The notes: generated by a model from the sequence alone, not told the origin. A DNA stretch of 32,332 nucleotides from Phycisphaera mikurensis NBRC 102666 (GCA_945877905.1 CAMDUT010000009.1:1-32332), one strand, 5' to 3'. Shown: positions 20,343 through 27,896, counted from the stretch's first letter. Made by a program: numbers and translations.

Positions 20343-20939
20343 ATGACCCTGATCCCGATCGTCATCGAGAAGACCGGCCGCGGCGAGCGCGCCTACGACA
20401 TCTACAGCCGGCTGCTGAACGACCGCATCGTCTTCATGGGCGGCGGCGTCAGCGACGCGATGGCGAACCTGGTCGTCGCGCAGCTCCTGTTCCTGGCGAA
20501 CGAGGACCCCAAGGCCGAGATCAGCATGTACGTCAACAGCCCGGGCGGCAGCGTGAGCGCCGGACTCGGCATCGTCGACACCATGCGCTTCATCCCGTGC
20601 CCGGTGGCCACGTACATCATCGGCCAGGCCGCCAGCATGGGCAGCGTGATCGCCTGCAGCGGCACCAAGGGCCGGCGCTTCGCGCTGCCGCACGCCGAGA
20701 ACCTGATGCACCAGCCGCTCATCGGCGGAGTCATCGAGGGCCAGGCCACCGACCTCGAGATCCACGCCAAGCACATCCTGCGCCTGCGCGACAAGCTGTA
20801 CACGCTCTACAGCGAGAACACCGGGCAGACCAAGGACCGCATCCACGACGACTGCGACCGCGACAAGTGGCTCAACGCGCAGGAGATGCTGGAGTACGGC
20901 CTGATCGACGGCATCCTCGAGCGCCTGCCGGGGAAGTAG
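20343..20939 (+). CDS. clpP: ATP-dependent Clp protease proteolytic subunit, copy 3 (canonical)
   Basis: A 198-residue protein closest to textbook ClpP in length and sequence: [22 protein letters not shown] at the N-terminus, triad S98 (GQAASMGSV), H123 ([10 protein letters not shown]) and D174 ([19 protein letters not shown]). The N-terminal axial-loop sequence that gates the chamber and docks ClpX is conserved. GAGGAA lies 5-6 bases before the ATG at 20343, and the gene follows copy 2 after 10 bases. No clpX or tig gene is adjacent, unlike many bacterial clpP loci. Copies 2 and 3 look like products of duplication, sharing [10 protein letters not shown] and the CDRD motif. Confidence 0.95.
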   Translation: MTLIPIVIEKTGRGERAYDIYSRLLNDRIVFMGGGVSDAMANLVVAQLLFLANEDPKAEISMYVNSPGGSVSAGLGIVDTMRFIPCPVATYIIGQAASMGSVIACSGTKGRRFALPHAENLMHQPLIGGVIEGQATDLEIHAKHILRLRDKLYTLYSENTGQTKDRIHDDCDRDKWLNAQEMLEYGLIDGILERLPGK

Positions 20940-20961
20940 GCCGGGGCGGCAGGGGCGTGGC

Positions 20962-20971
20962 GGGGGGGGGG
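20962..20971 (+). repeat. Homopolymeric run of ten G
   Basis: An uninterrupted G10 tract lies in the non-coding gap between the third clpP and the FGE-sulfatase-domain gene, about 50 bases upstream of a possible -10 (TAGGGT at 21016-21021, preceded by TGC). Such tracts can slip during replication. Being upstream of the promoter, it could alter promoter spacing, but this is speculative. Confidence 0.6.
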
Positions 20972-21080
20972 TGCTCCGGTCGCGATTGCGTGGTGGCTTT
21001 CGTGCACGGATGTGCTAGGGTGCTTTCGGTTCACCCCGGGGGCAGGTTCGCCGTCAGGGGGGGCTTTCGAGGACTCGTCC

Positions 21081-22142
21081 ATGCTGCATTCCGCGTTTGC
21101 TTCCGGTTTCCGTCGTTCGGTCGTCGCGCTTGTCGCGGTCTGCTCCGCCGCATCGCTCGCGCCGGCGGCCCGCGCGCAGGGCTGCACGGGCGACCTGAAC
21201 GAAGATGGCGTCATCGACGGGGCAGACCTCGGGGTGCAGCTCTCCGCATGGGGCCCATGCACGGGGTGTGCCGCGGACATCAATGGTTCGGGCGTGGTGG
21301 ACGGCGCGGACCTCGGGCTGTTGCTCGGGGCGTGGGGCATATGCCCGGGCGTCCCCGATTGGGCGACCGTGGTGCAGTACGCGCCCGACCCCGCCGTGGT
21401 GACCGACCCGTCGCTGCGCGCGGCGATCATCGCCACCGGCCGCCCGTGGCGCGTGCGCGACACGGCGACGCAGATCGAGATGCTCTTGGTGCCGCCGGGG
21501 ACGTTCCAGATGGGCTGCATCATGGGGTCGAACCAGTACGGGTGCTACTCATCGGAGCAGCCCGTCCACCAGGTGACGCTGACGAACGCGTTCTACCTGG
21601 GCCGCTACGAGGTGACGCAGGCGCAGTGGCAGGCGAGGATGGGCTCGAACCCGTCGTGGTTCAACTTCGCCGACACGCCGAACCGCCCGGTCGAGACTGT
21701 CTCGTGGACCACGATCCAAGGCTTCCTCTCTGCGACGGGGCTCCGGCTGCCGACGGAGGCGGAGTGGGAGTGTGCATGCCGCGCCGGCACGCAGACGCCC
21801 TTCTACGACAACTCGACCGACGACAACACGCTGGGTGCGCTGGCGTGGTACTGGCAGAACGCCGGCAGCAAGACGCGCCCCGTCGGCGGCAAGGCCGCGA
21901 ACGCCTTCGGCTTCCACGACATGCTCGGCAACGTGTGGGAGTGGGTGAACGACTGGTACGCCAGTTACTCGGGGAACGCCCAAACGAATCCAGCGGGTCC
22001 GGTAAATGCGTCGGCCCGCGTGCTCCGCGGCGGCGGCTGGAACGTCAACGCCGCGGGCTACGTGCGCTCGTCCTCCCGCACCTACGGCGCGCCCGGCTAC
22101 GCGGTCAACACCATCGGGTTCCGCGTCGCGAGGACCCCCTGA
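21081..22142 (+). CDS. Secreted dockerin-like/FGE-sulfatase (SUMF1) domain protein, probable DGR-type variable protein
   Basis: 353 residues. A signal peptide (about 1-33, cleavage after ARA) is followed by two dockerin-like calcium-binding repeats: GDLNEDGVIDGADLGVQLSA and ADINGSGVVDGADLGLLLGA. Residues about 130-353 form an FGE-sulfatase domain: MLLVPPGTFQMG, VTLTNAFYLGRYEVTQAQW, VETVSWTTIQGFL, LRLPTEAEWECACRAG, FGFHDMLGNVWEWVNDW and RVLRGGGWN to GFRVARTP. The fold is a C-type-lectin-like scaffold. Many such proteins bind ligands and are not enzymes, and several are targets of diversity-generating retroelements. The last 35 residues match the expected variable surface. GAGGA (21069-21073) precedes the ATG at 21081. 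The role is probably cell-surface binding; the ligand is unknown. Confidence 0.88.
   Translation: MLHSAFASGFRRSVVALVAVCSAASLAPAARAQGCTGDLNEDGVIDGADLGVQLSAWGPCTGCAADINGSGVVDGADLGLLLGAWGICPGVPDWATVVQYAPDPAVVTDPSLRAAIIATGRPWRVRDTATQIEMLLVPPGTFQMGCIMGSNQYGCYSSEQPVHQVTLTNAFYLGRYEVTQAQWQARMGSNPSWFNFADTPNRPVETVSWTTIQGFLSATGLRLPTEAEWECACRAGTQTPFYDNSTDDNTLGALAWYWQNAGSKTRPVGGKAANAFGFHDMLGNVWEWVNDWYASYSGNAQTNPAGPVNASARVLRGGGWNVNAAGYVRSSSRTYGAPGYAVNTIGFRVARTP
22038..22139 (+). repeat. Candidate DGR variable region (VR) at the 3' end of the FGE-domain gene
   Basis: The segment from the Trp codon of GGGWN to the end encodes N-V-N-A-A-G-Y-V-R-S-S-S-R-T-Y-G-A-P-G-Y-A-V-N-T before the conserved IGFRVARTP. 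Related DGR templates encode many Asn (AAC) codons at these positions. Here nearly all of those positions are occupied by V, A, G, Y, S or T through codons GTC, GCC, GGC, TAC, TCC and ACC. Each differs from AAC only at the A positions, as adenine-directed mutagenesis predicts. Codons ending in C are common in this genome anyway, so this is suggestive and not proof. No template repeat copy is in the window. Confidence 0.5.
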
Positions 22143-22177
22143 TTTCCTTTTCCCTTCTTCTCTCTTCCCTCTTCTTT
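22143..22177 (+). repeat. 35-nt uninterrupted polypyrimidine tract
   Basis: Directly after the FGE-domain stop codon come 35 consecutive T/C bases, including a near mirror-symmetric part (around 22151-22170). In DNA of about 70% G+C this composition is striking. It sits where a DGR locus would have the sequence between its variable region and the avd gene. It could form a triplex or act as a T-rich terminator. Confidence 0.7.
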
Positions 22178-22199
22178 GCCACCACGGGGCCTCGATTCG

Positions 22200-22451
22200 A
22201 TGCCACTTCCCAAGGTGCCGAACCCGGCGCAGGTGGTGCTTGAGCTTCCCCCGGGGTACGAGGGCAGTGGCGACCCCCGCCCGCGGTCGGCGGAGCCGAC
22301 CGCGGTGATCTTGGCCAGCGACATCCTGCGCTGGCTGATCCCCAAGGTGGGGAAGTTCCCGGGTCCAGGATCGCGGCCGGGGTTGGGGGTGACGGGTGCG
22401 TTCCCCCGGTCGCGGGCCGCTTCGGCGCCCAACGCCCGAGTCCGTTCGTGA
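22200..22451 (+). pseudogene. Degenerate four-helix-bundle (Avd-like) fragment
   Basis: An 83-codon frame begins MPLPKVPNPAQVVLELPPGY and contains SDILRWLIPKVGKFPG (about 43-58). That segment strongly resembles the first helix and loop of the four-helix-bundle proteins (Avd/23S-IVP family) that accompany DGR reverse transcriptases, whose usual pattern is LLxWLLPKxxKFPRxxRxxLG. After KFP the sequence turns into Pro/Gly/Arg/Ala-rich text with no helical bundle and stops at 22451. Full-length members are about 110-130 residues, so helices 2-4 are missing. The call is a truncated remnant lying directly after the candidate VR. A functional short protein cannot be excluded, because the start and first helix look intact. 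Confidence 0.5.
22281..22305 (+). other. Perfect GC hairpin/cruciform downstream of the candidate VR
   Basis: CCGCGGTCGGC (22281-22291) pairs exactly with GCCGACCGCGG (22295-22305) around a GGA loop: an 11-bp stem. It is about 140 bases past the candidate VR and inside the Avd-like fragment. In phage BPP-1 a hairpin/cruciform just downstream of the VR aids retrohoming; an equivalent role here is inference. Confidence 0.55.
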
Positions 22452-22527
22452 CGCCGCCGCGCCCCGGGGACCCGGGCCGCGGTGGCCGTGCAACGCTCCG
22501 GCGCGCCGCGACGGCCGCATCCGGTGA

Positions 22528-22569
22528 CATGAAAAACTGTTTGTAGAGACTCGTATTTCATGGTAGAGT
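22528..22569 (+). promoter_or_regulatory. AT-richer promoter/operator of the DUF4143 ATPase gene
   Basis: TTGTAG (22541-22546) and TAGAGT (22564-22569) are 17 bases apart, fitting -35 and -10 elements. The start codon follows 6 bases after the -10, so the mRNA would be leaderless. An inverted repeat CATGAAA (22528-22534)/TTTCATG (22556-22562) brackets the -35 and could be an operator. TAGAGAC and TAGAGTC form a short direct repeat within it. Confidence 0.5.
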
Positions 22570-22575
22570 CAGATC

Positions 22576-23730
22576 ATGATCGATCGTCCCACCGACCGCT
22601 CGCTGGTGGCGACCGCCCTGCGGCGGAGCCGCGTCGTGGCGCTCCTCGGCCCGAGGCAGAGCGGCAAGACGACGCTCGCGCGGGAGTTCGTGCCCGAGCG
22701 GTCGCCCAACTACTTCGACCTCGAGGACCCCGCGTCCCTCGCGCGGCTCGAGCAGCCGGACACGGCGCTTCGGCCGCTGCGGGGGATCGTCGTGATCGAC
22801 GAGATCCAGCGCCGCCCCGAGTTGTTCCCGCTGCTGCGGGTGCTCGCCGACAGGCGACCGCTTCCCGCGCGCTTCCTGATCCTCGGTAGCACGGGGCCGG
22901 ATCTCCTGCGCCAGTCCTCCGAGTCACTCGCCGGCCGCATCGAGACCGTGAAGCTCGAGGGGCTCCGGCTCCGCGACCTCGGCCCCGCGCACGTGGCGCG
23001 CCACTGGCTCCGCGGCGGGTTCCCGCGGGCCTACGCCGCACGGACCGCGGCGGAGTCCATGTCCTGGCGCCGCGAGTTCATCCAGACATTCCTCGAGCGC
23101 GACATCCCGCAGTTCGGGATCCGCATCCCCGCGCTCACGCTGCGCAGGTTCTGGAACATGATCGCCCACCTGCACGGTCAGGTGTGGAACGGCGCCGAGC
23201 TGGCGCGGTCGATGGCCGTGGCGGAGACCACCGTCCGGCGCTACCTCGACCTGATGAGCGACGTCTTCATGCTCCGTCAGCTGCCGCCGTGGCACGAGAA
23301 CATCGCGAAGCGACAGGTGAAGTCACCGAAGATCTACGTGCGGGACAGCGGGCTGCTCCATGCCCTGATCGGGACGGCGACCGATCGCGAGCTCTCGATG
23401 CACCCGAAGCTGGGCGCATCGTGGGAGGGATATGCCGTCGAGGAGGTTCTGAAGGCGATCCGCCCCGACGACGCATACTTCTGGGCCACCCACCAGGGCG
23501 CCGAGCTTGACCTGCTGCTCTTCGTGCGCGGCCGGCGGATCGGCGTGGAGTGCAAGCGGATGGATGCGCCGACGGTCACCCACTCGATGCGCATCGCGAT
23601 GCACGACCTCCGGCTCGACCGCCTGATCGTCGTGCATCCCGGCGATCGGCGCTATCCGCTCGGCACGGGGATCGATGCGGTGCCGCTTTCGGAGATCGCG
23701 CTGTGGGACGGCGCGGTCCGGCCTCGCTGA
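22576..23730 (+). CDS. AAA_14/DUF4143 family ATPase
   Basis: 384 residues. The N-terminal P-loop ATPase (AAA_14) has Walker A GPRQSGKTT (25-33) and Walker B VVIDEIQRRPE (D75, E76), plus the sensor-like ILGSTGPDLL. The middle, with FLERDIPQFGI and WNGAELARSMAVAETTVRRYL, is a winged-helix-like segment. The C-terminal DUF4143 part has the usual KSPKIYVRDSGLLHALIG and a restriction-endonuclease-like core, GAELDLLLFVRG-IGVECKR (E325, K327). The family is widespread, often mobile or patchily distributed, and its biological function is unproven. The gene is monocistronic and placed next to the DGR-like remnant. Its promoter is AT-richer than its neighbours', which hints at separate acquisition. Confidence 0.9.
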   Translation: MIDRPTDRSLVATALRRSRVVALLGPRQSGKTTLAREFVPERSPNYFDLEDPASLARLEQPDTALRPLRGIVVIDEIQRRPELFPLLRVLADRRPLPARFLILGSTGPDLLRQSSESLAGRIETVKLEGLRLRDLGPAHVARHWLRGGFPRAYAARTAAESMSWRREFIQTFLERDIPQFGIRIPALTLRRFWNMIAHLHGQVWNGAELARSMAVAETTVRRYLDLMSDVFMLRQLPPWHENIAKRQVKSPKIYVRDSGLLHALIGTATDRELSMHPKLGASWEGYAVEEVLKAIRPDDAYFWATHQGAELDLLLFVRGRRIGVECKRMDAPTVTHSMRIAMHDLRLDRLIVVHPGDRRYPLGTGIDAVPLSEIALWDGAVRPR

Positions 23731-23794
23731 GCGTGGTTGCCTGAAACCACTGGTTGTCCCCGGTTCATTGGTCCGTCGCCTGACGTGCAACCCG

Positions 23795-23812
23795 GATTTC
23801 TCCGGAGAAATC
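23795..23812 (+). repeat. Perfect 18-bp palindrome between convergent genes
   Basis: GATTTCTCC is followed immediately by GGAGAAATC. It lies 64 bases after the DUF4143 stop and 30 bases after the stop of the convergent PEP-CTERM-like gene. A second small inverted repeat ATTGG-TG-CCAAT follows, and GTGGTT-N6-AACCAC lies just after the ATPase stop. It may be a bidirectional terminator or a protein site; no T-run is adjacent. Confidence 0.5.
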
Positions 23813-23842
23813 AATTGGTGCCAATGGAACCAGGAGCGGATT

Positions 23843-24355
23843 TCAGCGGCGGCGGCGTGGGCGCAGCGCGAGGAGCAGCGCGATCGCGCCGGGCGCAGGC
23901 ACTGCCTGCGGCACCGCGCCCGAGCCAAACACCCACGCATCCTTGCTGCGGTCGGTGAGCGTTCGGTCGCTGGCGCCGAACATCGCCATCTCCCACTGCC
24001 CGTTCACCTCGGTCCAGTAGTGCCAGTAGTTCTCGATGGGCCAGAGGTCGCCGTTGCCGTGCTCGAAGTCACCGCCGAGTCCGATGCCGGTGACGAACGA
24101 GCCGAACGGATACGCGTCGTACTGCAGCTGCGAGCCCGGGATCGCGGCGATCGCGAGCTGCATGGCCTCGAATCCGTCCATCGGCTCGGTCCACGACAGG
24201 TTGATCACGTACCCGTTGCCGTTCGAGAAATCGACCTGGATGGTCGAGGTGCTCGTGCCCGAACCGACGTCGTAGGTGGCGACGATCCCGGCGATGGCGT
24301 GCGAAGAGGTGAGAACGAGTGCCGCGGCGACCGCGGCCGGCTGCATCCGGTGCAT
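23843..24355 (-). CDS. Small secreted protein with PEP-CTERM-like C-terminus
   Basis: 170 residues. A signal peptide (MHRMQPAAVAAALVLTSSHA) precedes a mature domain rich in aromatic residues, Gly and Ser (GIVATYDVGSGTSTSTIQVD, GNGYVINLSWTEPMDGFEAM), resembling small secreted planctomycete proteins. The C-terminus VPAPGAIALLLALRPRRRR is a short version of the PEP-CTERM/VPAPGA sorting signal: motif, hydrophobic stretch, then Arg cluster. The hydrophobic part is unusually short (about 9 residues). Such proteins are exported, then cleaved by an exosortase. The start at 24355 has AGGAAGGAA a few bases upstream on the minus strand; an earlier in-frame ATG at 24424 would put sequence unlike a signal peptide in front. 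The function of the mature domain is unknown. Confidence 0.75.
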   Translation of the reverse strand: MHRMQPAAVAAALVLTSSHAIAGIVATYDVGSGTSTSTIQVDFSNGNGYVINLSWTEPMDGFEAMQLAIAAIPGSQLQYDAYPFGSFVTGIGLGGDFEHGNGDLWPIENYWHYWTEVNGQWEMAMFGASDRTLTDRSKDAWVFGSGAVPQAVPAPGAIALLLALRPRRRR

Positions 24356-24610
24356 GGTGTTCCTTCCTGAGTTGCGCAGGAGAACGGGTTGTCTCGGATG
24401 CCGGTCGACCCGACTCGCATGCACCCACGCGGGTGCCGCCTACGGTGACGCCTTCGTTGCGGACTTTGACCGCATTCCTCCGGGCATCCGAGCGGCCGCT
24501 TCGTGCGCGGCCGCGGGCACGATAGCGCATGCACGCCCGAAAGCAAGCAACGCGAACGGAAGTCGCGCGCGATTCCCCGTCACTACCATGCGTCGGTCCC
24601 GGAGGACCCC

Positions 24611-25627
<1,017 letters not shown>

Positions 25628-25633
25628 CCGGCC

Positions 25634-26812
25634 ATGCTCGTCGCGCAGGCGCACTCCTTCTCGCAGAAGGCGAGGCTCGCGGTCACCCTCGCGTGGGTGG
25701 CCGGGTACGTGAACGTCGTCGGCTTCGTCGTGTGCGGGCGCGCGGTGTCGCACGTGAGCGGCACGGTCTCGACCCTGGGCAAGGACGTGACCGACGGCGA
25801 CTGGGCGCTGCTCGGCTCGTCGGCGTGGCTCCTGTGGTGGTTCCTGGTGGGCGCGTTCGGCTCGGGCATGGCGATGCACTTCGCGCGCGCGCGGCGGTGG
25901 AAGTCGATCTACGTGCTCCCGATCGCCATCGAGGCCGCGGCGCTGGTCGCGCTCGGGGCCGTCGTCGCGCTCTCGGACGCGCCGCAGGTGGAGGGTGCGC
26001 GCACCATCGCGGGCCCGGCACTGCTCGCGGCCACGGGCATCGCGTGCTTCGCGATGGGCCTCCAGAACGCGACCATCACCCGCATCTCGGGCGGCGTCGT
26101 GCGCACCACGCACGTGACGGGCGTGCTCACCGACCTGGGGCTCGAGCTCTTCGCGCTGATCCCCCGCCGCGGGGCGTCGCGCCCCGCGGGTTCGCAGCCC
26201 GTGGGCGGGCTCTCCGTGGGCGAGCGCGCGGGGCTGCTCGCGAGCATCCTCGCGAGCTTCGGCGTCGGTGCGGGGCTCGGCGGCTGGGCGCTCACGAAGA
26301 CGGTGGACTTCGTCCTGGTGCCGCCGTTCCTGTTCCTCGTCTGGATCATCTGGGTCGACTCGTCGCAGCCGATCGCCGACCTGCAGCACGAGCCGCCCGC
26401 GGACGACGCCGATCCGGGCCTGTGGCCGCCGAACTTGGCCGTGTTCCGCCTGCGTTGCCGGTCCTCGCGGCGTGGCACGCCCCACCGCCTTCCCAACATG
26501 CAGACCTGGCTCGAGGAGCTCGATCCCTGGGTCGACGTCGCCGTGCTCGACCTCGGCGACGCGTCCGACCTCGAGTCGGCGGGCGCCGAGGAACTCTGCA
26601 TCATCGCCGACCGGATGCACCGTTCCGGAAAGGCGCTGGTGGTCGCGGGGGTGGACGAGTCGCGCCACCCGACGCTGCGCGCGGCGGGCCTCCACCGCGT
26701 GATGCCGGTCGACTGCGTGACGCCCGACCTCGAGTCGGCGCTCAAGCCCGCGAGCGAGCGCGCGTGGCGCCTCGCCGTGCGCGCGGCCGCGAAGCCCTCC
26801 GGCGGCCACTGA
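25634..26812 (+). CDS. DUF1275 (YoaK-like) membrane protein fused to a STAS-like domain
   Basis: 392 residues. Residues 1-240 have about six membrane segments and the DUF1275 hallmarks: TLAWVAGYVNVVGFVVCGRAVSHVSGTVS, SAWLLWWFLVGAFGSGM, and GLQNATITRISGGVVRTTHVTGVLTDLG. Residues about 268-372 look like a STAS domain (AVLDLGDASDLESAGAEELC with S315 at the place of the switch serine, then SGKALVVAGVDESRHPTLRAAGL). DUF1275 proteins are uncharacterised membrane proteins, suggested to be transporters. A C-terminal STAS recalls SulP transporters, where it regulates transport. The gene follows moxR by 6 bases and ends 3 bases from the convergent histidine kinase. The DUF1275 call is firm; the STAS call is moderately firm. 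Confidence 0.85.
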   Translation: MLVAQAHSFSQKARLAVTLAWVAGYVNVVGFVVCGRAVSHVSGTVSTLGKDVTDGDWALLGSSAWLLWWFLVGAFGSGMAMHFARARRWKSIYVLPIAIEAAALVALGAVVALSDAPQVEGARTIAGPALLAATGIACFAMGLQNATITRISGGVVRTTHVTGVLTDLGLELFALIPRRGASRPAGSQPVGGLSVGERAGLLASILASFGVGAGLGGWALTKTVDFVLVPPFLFLVWIIWVDSSQPIADLQHEPPADDADPGLWPPNLAVFRLRCRSSRRGTPHRLPNMQTWLEELDPWVDVAVLDLGDASDLESAGAEELCIIADRMHRSGKALVVAGVDESRHPTLRAAGLHRVMPVDCVTPDLESALKPASERAWRLAVRAAAKPSGGH

Positions 26813-26815
26813 CCC

Positions 26816-27895
26816 TCAGCCCGGCGCGTCCCAGGTGACGTCGGGCGCATTCCCCGCGACGGGCCCGCGCGTGCGCTCGGCGTCCGGGTCGCCCCGGTCC
26901 GCGGGAAGCTCGATGCGCATCACCGTCCCGCGCGGCGCGCGGTCGCGGTGCTCGATGCGCCCTCCGTGCCGCTCGACCAGCTTGCGGGCCACGGTGAGCC
27001 CGAGGCCTGTTCCGCGCAGGCCCTTCGTGCTCGCGAACGGCTCGAAGAGCCGCGGGCGGATCTCGCGCGGGATGCCCGGCCCGTCGTCCTCGACCTCCAC
27101 CGCGAAGGTGCCGGCGCCCGGGACCAGCGTGCACCGCACGCGCACCGCGCCGGAGCGCTCCGGCGCCGCCTCCACCGCGTTCGCGAGCAGGTTGAGAACG
27201 CACTGGTGGACGGCGTTCGCGTCGATCGGCGCGGGAGGCAGCCCTTCCTCGCGCTCGAACGCGAGCCGCACGCGGCGTCGCTCCGCGGTGGCGCGCATCA
27301 GCTCGACCGCCTCGCCCACCACGTCCTCGAGCTGCGCCTCGGCGATCTCGAGCGGCCGGTCCTTCGAGAACGCGAGCATGTTCATGACGAGCCACGACAC
27401 GCGGTCGAGGTTGCGCGCCACGATCGGCCACCCCTGGCGCGCCATCTCGACGTCGCCGCGGCGCAGCGCGAGCTCCACCGCGTCGGCGCCGGTTCGCAAG
27501 CCCTGCAGGACGTTCCGGATGCCGTGGCTGATGGTGGCGACGGTCTCGCCGATCGCGCGCAGGCGCTCGGGGTCGGACTCCGCGGGCGGCGGGTCGCCCG
27601 GCCCGCCCGCGTCGGTCACTCGCATGAGCGTCCCGCCGAAGCGGAGCTCGTCGCCGGCGCGGAGCTCCACGCGGCCCTCGGCGCGCTGGCCGTTCACGAA
27701 GCTGCCGTGCGCACTGGCCAGGTCGCGCAGGAACCACCGTCCCTGCGACGGCGTCAGTTCCGCGTGCCGGCGGCTCACCGTGGGGTCGGTCGAGCCGAGG
27801 GCCTCGGTGCTTCGCCCGACCAGCTGCGGCTCGGTGTCGGGCAGCACGTGCCTGGCGCCCGCATCCGGCCCCGCGATCACGTGGAGCGCGAGCAC
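26816..27895 (-). CDS. FHA-domain sensor histidine kinase
   Basis: 359 residues and no membrane segment, so cytoplasmic. The N-terminal FHA domain (1-95) has GRSTEALGSTDPTVSRRHAEL and LASAHGSFVNGQ, the phosphothreonine-binding residues R, S, H and N being kept. The kinase has H-box ATISHGIRNVLQGL (H124), N-box LLANAVEAAPE (N239), G1 DDGPGIP, F-box LFEPFASTKG and G2 RGTGLGLTVARKL. It is expected to autophosphorylate at H124 after FHA recognition of a phosphorylated partner. The start is GTG at 27895, supported by GGAGGAG upstream and by a 1-base gap to the TPR gene's stop, giving tight coupling. No response regulator is adjacent, so it is an orphan kinase. The FHA-kinase arrangement suggests cross-talk with Ser/Thr kinases, as an inference. 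Confidence 0.9.
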   Translation of the reverse strand: MLALHVIAGPDAGARHVLPDTEPQLVGRSTEALGSTDPTVSRRHAELTPSQGRWFLRDLASAHGSFVNGQRAEGRVELRAGDELRFGGTLMRVTDAGGPGDPPPAESDPERLRAIGETVATISHGIRNVLQGLRTGADAVELALRRGDVEMARQGWPIVARNLDRVSWLVMNMLAFSKDRPLEIAEAQLEDVVGEAVELMRATAERRRVRLAFEREEGLPPAPIDANAVHQCVLNLLANAVEAAPERSGAVRVRCTLVPGAGTFAVEVEDDGPGIPREIRPRLFEPFASTKGLRGTGLGLTVARKLVERHGGRIEHRDRAPRGTVMRIELPADRGDPDAERTRGPVAGNAPDVTWDAPG

Positions 27896-27896
27896 G

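Noticed and set aside
21081-22142. Genuine formylglycine-generating enzyme activating sulfatases
   Set aside because: The protein is secreted, carries dockerin-like repeats, has no sulfatase neighbour, and its C-terminus looks like a binding surface; the FGE fold is probably used as a scaffold.
22576-23730. Toxin-antitoxin or transposon ATPase
   Set aside because: AAA_14/DUF4143 proteins are single-gene units; no partner small gene and no terminal inverted repeats or target duplications were seen around it.
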